From an uncultured Helicobacteraceae bacterium (GTDB lineage Bacteria > Campylobacterota > Campylobacteria > Campylobacterales > Sulfurimonadaceae): a stretch of DNA of 11,452 nt. This document shows positions 7,042-11,452 of the stretch, one piece after another (position 1 is the stretch's first letter; each line of letters starts with the position of its first letter). The notes below the pieces were generated by a model, which was not told the DNA's origin, made no database searches, and saw only the letters and a list, made by a program, of their open reading frames with translations. A program made the translations under genes and the position numbers. The stretch covers positions 1 through 11,452 of the forward strand of contig CAIUZU010000221.1 in the NCBI GenBank assembly GCA_903903705.1, read 5' to 3'.

Positions 7042-7803
7042 TTATCTTGTTTTTTTTATCATATAAAAGTAGTTGGGATTATTTGCTTTATAGTATGGCT
7101 CAACTACCGCACTTTGGTATCCTTGCGATTTTGTAACAGATAGAACAGTTCCTACTTTTAATCCTTTAAAAAATATCTCATCCAAGCCCGAAGTTATAAC
7201 TTCATCCCCCACTTCTATCAAAAACCAAGCCGGAATAAAATTGATAATTAAGTTCTCGGCACTATTTCCATGTGCAATGCCGGGTGCTTTATTATCTCCG
7301 ACAAAAACAGAATAAGAGCTTTTTATATCACGGTTTAAAAGCCCAAGAGGTCTGCCGTTTTGCGAAATAACTATTCCCGCTACAAGTTCTTTATAAGTAA
7401 GTCCATAAACACGTGAAGAGTTATAATCTTCCACTTCTAACCAAACTCTGTTTTGATCACCGAAATTTTGATATGAAATGGTTCTGACTAATTCTACTTC
7501 AGGATTTGTTTTAAAGTTTGAACCGTTTTTGACAAAAAGATCATTTATTTCTGACGCCAACTGCTGCATAACTAAATGATTGTTCTCATATTTTTCAATC
7601 TTTTCTTCAAGCTCTGCTATGCGTTCTGCCTGAAAAAAGTGTCTAACAACCTGTTTTTGTATAAATTCTACTGAAGTGTGATAATTTGATTTAATGCCAT
7701 TAAGCGCAGAAATGAATGGTGACTGTATGATATCCGTATAATATAATGCACCCAGTAAGAGTGCAATAAAAATTGAAAAAAAACTAAATAACCCCTTAGT
7801 CAT
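7042..7803 (-). CDS. mreC: Rod shape-determining protein MreC
   Basis: Bitopic inner-membrane protein whose periplasmic part links cytoplasmic MreB to the elongation peptidoglycan synthases. 253 aa, on the short side for the family. Residues 1-4 are cytoplasmic, about 5-22 form the transmembrane helix (GLFSFFSIFIALLLGAL), and about 58-90 form the charged coiled coil (AERIAELEEKIEKYEN). The rest is the double beta-barrel region, with VAGIVISQNGRPLGLLNR at about 141-158 and the characteristic GDEVITSGLDEIFFKGLKVG at about 199-218. The start overlaps the end of mreB by eight bases and has no strong Shine-Dalgarno, so translation is probably coupled to mreB. mreD does not follow; the next gene is carB. 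Confidence 0.97.
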   Translation of the reverse strand: MTKGLFSFFSIFIALLLGALYYTDIIQSPFISALNGIKSNYHTSVEFIQKQVVRHFFQAERIAELEEKIEKYENNHLVMQQLASEINDLFVKNGSNFKTNPEVELVRTISYQNFGDQNRVWLEVEDYNSSRVYGLTYKELVAGIVISQNGRPLGLLNRDIKSSYSVFVGDNKAPGIAHGNSAENLIINFIPAWFLIEVGDEVITSGLDEIFFKGLKVGTVLSVTKSQGYQSAVVEPYYKANNPNYFYMIKKTR

Positions 7804-8833
7804 TTTCGAAAAGTTCTTGTAATAGATCTATCTCTTCAAGTGCACGACCTGTTCCACGAGCTACTGCAAGTAGCGGCTCATCTGCGACATATACTGAGAT
7901 TTTTACTATATCTGAGAGGTACTTGTCAAGTTGACGGATAAGAGCCCCGCCTCCTGTTAATATAATACCGTGATTTACAATATCGCCTGCCAAATCCGGA
8001 GGCATCTGTTCGAGTACATCACGCAGTGCCTCTGCAATCTCTTTGAGAGGCTCTTTCATAGCTTCTCTTGCATCTTCTGAAGTCAGTTCAACAGAGCTTA
8101 AAAGCCCCTCTACCTGATCTCTGCCTGTTATTATGATTTTTAACTCTTCATCAAGTGTTACGGCAGTACCGATTACAATCTTAATCTCTTCGGCAATTCT
8201 CTCGCCGATAAGAAGGTTATATTTTTTTCTTACGTAGTTTACGATTGCCTGATCTATCTTATCTCCGGCTGTACGGATTGATTTTGAAAGTACCAGCCCG
8301 CCAAGCGATACAACACCGATTTCAGTCGTACCTCCTCCGATATCAACTACTAAATTTCCTTGCGGCTCACGAATCTCTATTCCTGCTCCTATTGCTGCTG
8401 CCATAGGCTCTTCAATCAAAAATACCTCTCTAGCCCCTGCACTTAGTGCCGATTCACGAACAGCTTTTCTCTCAACCTGCGTTAAGCCGTATGGAACACA
8501 GATAATGATTCTCGGACTAATCAGAGATCTTCTTCCATGTGCTTTTTCAATGAATTTTCTAATCATCTTTTCAGTTATATCAAAATCTGCGATAACCCCA
8601 TCACGCATAGGGCGTATAGCTTTAATATTACCGGGAGTTTTGCCTACCATCTCTTTTGCTTCATGACCTACAGCCAAGACTCTTTGATGTCCAAATTTTT
8701 CCGTCTTTACTGCAACTACTGAAGGCTCATTTATAATAATACCTCTGCCTTTTGCTATTACTATCGTATTTGCGGTGCCCAAATCTATAGCCAAATCATT
8801 TGAAAAGAGCCCAATTAGTTTATTAAATATCAT
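7796..8833 (-). CDS. mreB: Rod shape-determining actin homologue MreB
   Basis: Actin-like ATPase that forms membrane-bound filaments steering lateral cell-wall synthesis. 345 aa, normal length. Nucleotide-binding motifs: phosphate 1 loop DLGTANT at 17-23, connect/phosphate region IEEPMAAAIGAG at 140-151, phosphate 2 DIGGGTTEIG at 164-173, and adenosine motif ILTGGGALIR at 291-300. The start MIFNKLIGLFSND is a short amphipathic segment like the membrane-anchoring helix of Gram-negative MreB proteins. AAGG lies seven bases before the ATG and overlaps the clpX stop; the intergenic gap is nine bases. Nothing is missing or unusual. The gene sits between clpX and mreC in an apparent operon. Confidence 0.98.
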   Translation of the reverse strand: MIFNKLIGLFSNDLAIDLGTANTIVIAKGRGIIINEPSVVAVKTEKFGHQRVLAVGHEAKEMVGKTPGNIKAIRPMRDGVIADFDITEKMIRKFIEKAHGRRSLISPRIIICVPYGLTQVERKAVRESALSAGAREVFLIEEPMAAAIGAGIEIREPQGNLVVDIGGGTTEIGVVSLGGLVLSKSIRTAGDKIDQAIVNYVRKKYNLLIGERIAEEIKIVIGTAVTLDEELKIIITGRDQVEGLLSSVELTSEDAREAMKEPLKEIAEALRDVLEQMPPDLAGDIVNHGIILTGGGALIRQLDKYLSDIVKISVYVADEPLLAVARGTGRALEEIDLLQELFEND

Positions 8834-8842
8834 TATGCTACC

Positions 8843-10087
8843 TTATGCTATCTGTTTTGAATTTTTTTTGATATAAACCGGCGTTTCACCGTTATCTATA
8901 ACAGCTTTTGTTATCAATACCTCATATCCTCCGTACTCCGGAAGTTCATACATTATATCTATCATATTCTCTTCTAAAATAGCACGAAGCCCGCGTGCAC
9001 CGGTTTTTCTTTTGATAGACTTAATAGCGATTGCTTTTAGTGCATCTTCTTCAAAGTTAAGCTCAACATTATCAATAGAGAATAGTTTTTTATACTGTTT
9101 TATAATCGAGTTTTTCGGCTCGGTCAAGATGCGAACCATATCATCTTCCGTGATCTCATTTAATGATGCAATAATCGGAAGACGACCGACAAGCTCAGGT
9201 ATAAGACCGTAGCTTACCAAATCATCCGGCTCAACCATGTCGTAACTCATTTTACGCTCTTTTTTGCTCTTTTTGTCATGTCCGAAACCTAAAACATTTT
9301 CACCCTGTTTTTTCTTAAGTATCTCATCAAGTCCGTCAAAAGCACCGCCGCAGATAAAAAGAATTCCTGTAGTGTCGATTGCGATAAATTCTTGATTAGG
9401 ATGCTTTCTGCCACCCTTTGGCGGAATATTTACCACAGCACCCTCTATGATTTTTAAAAGAGCCTGTTGCACACCCTCACCCGAAACATCACGGGTAATA
9501 GAACGATTTTCACTCATACGAGAAATTTTATCGATTTCATCTATAAAAACTATTCCTCTTTGAGCTTTTTGCACATCGCCGTCTGCCGCTTGAAGAAGTT
9601 TTGTTAAAATATTTTCAACATCTTCTCCTACATATCCTGCCTCAGTAAGGCTAGTAGCATCTGCAATCGCTATGGGAACATTTAAAACTCTGGCTATCGT
9701 TTGTGCCATAAGAGTTTTTCCGCTTCCTGTAGGTCCGATAAGAAGCACATTTGATTTTGCAATTTCAGTATCGTCATCTTTTGCATTGTGTGTTATAAAA
9801 ATTCTCTTGTAATGGTTGTAAACCGCAACACTAAGGAGTTTTCTAGCACGCTCTTGACCGATAATATAATCGGAGAGAAAGTTATTGAGCTCTTTTGGAG
9901 TCATCAGTTTTCCAACTTCATCCACATGTGTATCATCTTTTGTACTAGAGGTTACATTCTCATCGCCAAACATTATTTTATATGCTGAAATAACACAATT
10001 TTTACAAATATATACACCGCTTCCTGCGATAAGCGGATTAGTATCGATCTCTTTAGTGCCACAAAAACTACATGTTCTGTGTATCAT
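8843..10087 (-). CDS. clpX: ATP-dependent unfoldase subunit of the ClpXP protease
   Basis: Hexameric AAA+ enzyme that recognises, unfolds and feeds tagged or regulated proteins into ClpP. 414 aa, normal length. An N-terminal zinc-binding domain has C6, C9, C28 and C31. The AAA+ core shows Walker A GPTGSGKT at 118-125, pore-1 loop GYVGE at 151-155, Walker B IVFIDEID at 169-176, pore RKH loop at 227-229, the ClpP-docking loop as LGFG at 266-269, and sensor 2 GARGLR at 363-368. All ATPase residues I can check are intact. The ATG follows the lpxA stop directly (TAAATG). GAGAGG nine bases upstream lies within the last lpxA codons. clpP is not in the window. Its place between lipid A and cell-shape genes suggests shared transcription rather than a shared pathway. 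Confidence 0.99.
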   Translation of the reverse strand: MIHRTCSFCGTKEIDTNPLIAGSGVYICKNCVISAYKIMFGDENVTSSTKDDTHVDEVGKLMTPKELNNFLSDYIIGQERARKLLSVAVYNHYKRIFITHNAKDDDTEIAKSNVLLIGPTGSGKTLMAQTIARVLNVPIAIADATSLTEAGYVGEDVENILTKLLQAADGDVQKAQRGIVFIDEIDKISRMSENRSITRDVSGEGVQQALLKIIEGAVVNIPPKGGRKHPNQEFIAIDTTGILFICGGAFDGLDEILKKKQGENVLGFGHDKKSKKERKMSYDMVEPDDLVSYGLIPELVGRLPIIASLNEITEDDMVRILTEPKNSIIKQYKKLFSIDNVELNFEEDALKAIAIKSIKRKTGARGLRAILEENMIDIMYELPEYGGYEVLITKAVIDNGETPVYIKKNSKQIA

Positions 10088-10870
10088 TTAGTGTTTCCTC
10101 TCATATGGAATTCCTCTTTTTGTTTCAAGAGCAAAGTTGCAAAGTGATTGCACATGGCGATTTGTTGTTTTTTCAAGCAACTCATTTGCAATCTCTTTTA
10201 ACGGTTTCCCCGCTTCAAAGAGATCTCTATAAGCTGATTTCAACTCGTCTATATCTTCTCTCTCCAGATGTCTTCTAAGCCCTGTTAAGTTTAAACCTCT
10301 AAGTGTTGCACGATTTCCCTCTGCCATACAAAATGGCGGAACATCTTGTGCCAGTGCCGATGCGCCTGCTACCATCGCATATTCACCGATATGTACAAAT
10401 TGATGAATCGGTGTCATACCGCCGATTACTGCATAATCACCCATCTCTACATGTCCGGCAAGCGTAGCGGCATTTGCTAAAATACAGTTATTTCCTACAA
10501 TTACGTCATGCCCGATATGAACATATCCCATAAAAAGATTGTGCGAGCCGATAATGGTTTTTCCGCCGCCGCCCTTTGTACCGGGATTAAAAAGAGTAAA
10601 TTCTCTGATTTTATTGTTATCGCCGATTATAAGCTCTACATCTTCTCCTGCAAACTTCAAATCCTGCGGAGCAGAGCCGATTACGGCATGTGAAAATATA
10701 TGATTGTTTTTGCCTATGGTTGTCTTTCCGTAGATACAGCTACCCTGCTCTATTTTTGTTCCATCGCCAATCGTACTTAAAGAGGAGATAAAACAATACG
10801 CCCCTATTTCAACATCTTTACCTATAACTGCACCATCTTCGATGATTGCCATTGGAGAAATTTTACTCAT
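10088..10870 (-). CDS. lpxA: UDP-N-acetylglucosamine acyltransferase (first step of lipid A synthesis)
   Basis: Transfers an (R)-3-hydroxyacyl chain from acyl carrier protein to the 3-OH of UDP-GlcNAc in the cytoplasm. 260 aa against 262 in E. coli. The N-terminal two thirds are hexapeptide repeats of the left-handed beta helix (VIGKDVEIG, TIGDGTKIEQG and so on). The catalytic histidine is H121 in HIGHDVIVGNNCILAN, matching E. coli H125, with H118 matching H122. The C-terminal part from about 200 is helical, as expected. Residue G169 (in MVAGAS) aligns with E. coli G173, the ruler residue that lets the enzyme take C14 chains; that points to long 3-hydroxy chains but is an inference. The start shares one base with the fabZ stop (TAATG) and has no clear Shine-Dalgarno, so coupling to fabZ is likely. 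Confidence 0.99.
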   Translation of the reverse strand: MSKISPMAIIEDGAVIGKDVEIGAYCFISSLSTIGDGTKIEQGSCIYGKTTIGKNNHIFSHAVIGSAPQDLKFAGEDVELIIGDNNKIREFTLFNPGTKGGGGKTIIGSHNLFMGYVHIGHDVIVGNNCILANAATLAGHVEMGDYAVIGGMTPIHQFVHIGEYAMVAGASALAQDVPPFCMAEGNRATLRGLNLTGLRRHLEREDIDELKSAYRDLFEAGKPLKEIANELLEKTTNRHVQSLCNFALETKRGIPYERKH

Positions 10871-11319
10871 TATTTATCTACAATCATGGCTTTTAATTCA
10901 GCTTCAGAGACTAAAACATCATCTACGAATGCTTTACCGTCAAGAACCCAAATCTGCCCTCTGTTTTTTATAACGCTAATACGATATTCCAGTCTATCAC
11001 CCGGTTTTACAGGAGAACGGAACTTTGCTTTATCGATGCTCATAAAATAGACCACTTTGTTAGCAGCCTCTTCTTCCGTCATGTCGCCCATGCTTTTAAA
11101 AGCCAATATGCCGCCGGCTTGAGCCATGCCCTCAAGTATCATAACGCCTGGATAGATTGGATGACCCGGAAAATGACCTTGGAAAACGTTATCACCGATT
11201 GTTACGTTTTTAAACCCGACGAGAGATTCATTCTCTTTTATTTCGGTAACTCTGTCTAAAAGCAGGAAAGGGTAACGGTGAGGAATAATTTTTTGAATTT
11301 CCATAACATCCATAATCAT
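10870..11319 (-). CDS. fabZ: (3R)-hydroxyacyl-ACP dehydratase FabZ
   Basis: Hot-dog-fold dehydratase that turns (3R)-hydroxyacyl-ACP into trans-2-enoyl-ACP in type II fatty acid synthesis. 149 aa, normal length. The catalytic pair is H49 in FQGHFPGHP and E63 in [10 protein letters not shown], the same numbering as in P. aeruginosa FabZ as I recall it. [13 protein letters not shown] (12-24) is the family N-terminal block, and [11 protein letters not shown] the later conserved loop. FabZ competes with LpxA for the 3-hydroxyacyl-ACP pool, so co-transcription with lpxA makes sense. The start at 11319 is preferred because AAAGG lies about ten bases upstream; the ATG two codons later would be sixteen bases away. 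It appears to be the first gene of the fabZ-mreC operon. Confidence 0.99.
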   Translation of the reverse strand: MIMDVMEIQKIIPHRYPFLLLDRVTEIKENESLVGFKNVTIGDNVFQGHFPGHPIYPGVMILEGMAQAGGILAFKSMGDMTEEEAANKVVYFMSIDKAKFRSPVKPGDRLEYRISVIKNRGQIWVLDGKAFVDDVLVSEAELKAMIVDK

Positions 11320-11366
11320 AATGCAAAAGCCTTTATAAAATTTTTGTTTATTCTATCGAAAAAAAG

Positions 11367-11372
11367 ATTATA
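11367..11372 (-). promoter_or_regulatory. Possible -10 box upstream of fabZ
   Basis: TATAAT on the minus strand, 47 bases before the fabZ ATG and overlapping the TAA stop of the preceding gene. Spacing to the start is reasonable. The 48-base gap is AT-rich, so a chance match is possible. An inverted repeat ATTCTAT / ATAGAAT (11376-11370 and 11356-11350) surrounds the region just downstream. Confidence 0.4.
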
Positions 11373-11452
11373 GAATGATTAGTTTTTCTCTGACATCTTC
11401 ATAAATCTTTGCATCTAGTTCTATCGTAAGCTTAGTTTTTGGGATTTTATCA
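11368..11452 (-). CDS. C-terminal end of an unrecognised gene (5' part outside window)
   Basis: Only the last 27 residues and the TAA stop are visible: about DKIPKTKLTIELDAKIYEDV followed by REKLIIL. The frame is open to the window edge and ends 48 bases before fabZ on the same strand, which suits an upstream neighbour in the same transcription unit. The piece is charged, with a predicted strand (KLTIEL) and helix (KIYEDVREKL). The strand-helix look is faintly like ribbon-helix-helix proteins, but this is too short to name. Confidence 0.55.
   Translation of the reverse strand, partial: DKIPKTKLTIELDAKIYEDVREKLIIL

Noticed and set aside
11350..11376. Inverted repeat before fabZ as a transcription terminator
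   Set aside because: The stem is only seven AT-rich pairs with a 13-base loop and is not followed by a T run on the minus strand; recorded only as a possible operator.
1..11452. tRNA genes, CRISPR repeats, insertion sequences, phage or toxin-antitoxin genes
   Set aside because: Looked for on both strands; no cloverleaf, regularly spaced repeat, transposase motif or paired terminal repeats were seen, and the space is filled by core genes.

Overview
The window reads as chromosomal housekeeping DNA from a member of the Campylobacterota (Epsilonproteobacteria), most like Sulfurimonas and relatives. The reasons are AT-rich coding sequence, tightly packed genes, an UPF0323-type lipoprotein beside a glutathionylspermidine-synthase-like ATP-grasp protein (a pair I recall from Campylobacter and Helicobacter), and the order fabZ-lpxA-clpX-mreB-mreC-carB, which I also recall from Campylobacter. 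The genus is inferred from memory of gene order and protein style, not from a search. Every credible gene lies on the minus strand, so transcription runs from high to low coordinates. No tRNA, rRNA, CRISPR array, insertion sequence or phage gene was seen, and no stretch longer than about 80 bases lacks a gene.

Right half (11452 to 7042). The 3' end of an unrecognised gene is followed by fabZ, lpxA, clpX, mreB and mreC. These genes overlap by 1 to 8 bases or are separated by 0 to 9 bases, so they look like one operon. FabZ and LpxA draw on the same (R)-3-hydroxyacyl-ACP pool, for phospholipid and lipid A respectively. ClpX is the unfoldase of the ClpXP protease. MreB and MreC organise cell-wall elongation. 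The cluster thus joins outer-membrane lipid supply, regulated proteolysis and cell shape.

Middle (7041 to 3703). An 81-base gap contains a perfect TATAAT -10 element and leads into carB, the large subunit of carbamoyl-phosphate synthetase (pyrimidine and arginine synthesis). carA is not in the window.

Left half (3700 to 1). carB is followed almost without gaps by a short Sua5/YrdC-family protein, an UPF0323-like lipoprotein, a stand-alone Gss-type ATP-grasp enzyme, dapE (diaminopimelate/lysine synthesis) and the 5' part of a secreted thioredoxin-fold gene. Stop-start overlaps of the ATGA type and Shine-Dalgarno motifs embedded in upstream stop regions suggest translational coupling.

The two points most worth following up are (1) a perfect 9-bp hairpin with a six-T tract, looking exactly like an intrinsic terminator, placed inside the first codons of the YrdC-family gene just after carB, and (2) the pairing of a lipoprotein that ends in a free Gly-Gly with an ATP-grasp ligase of a family whose founding member activates a C-terminal glycine carboxylate. 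No clearly new multi-gene system was found; most of the window is ordinary core genome.
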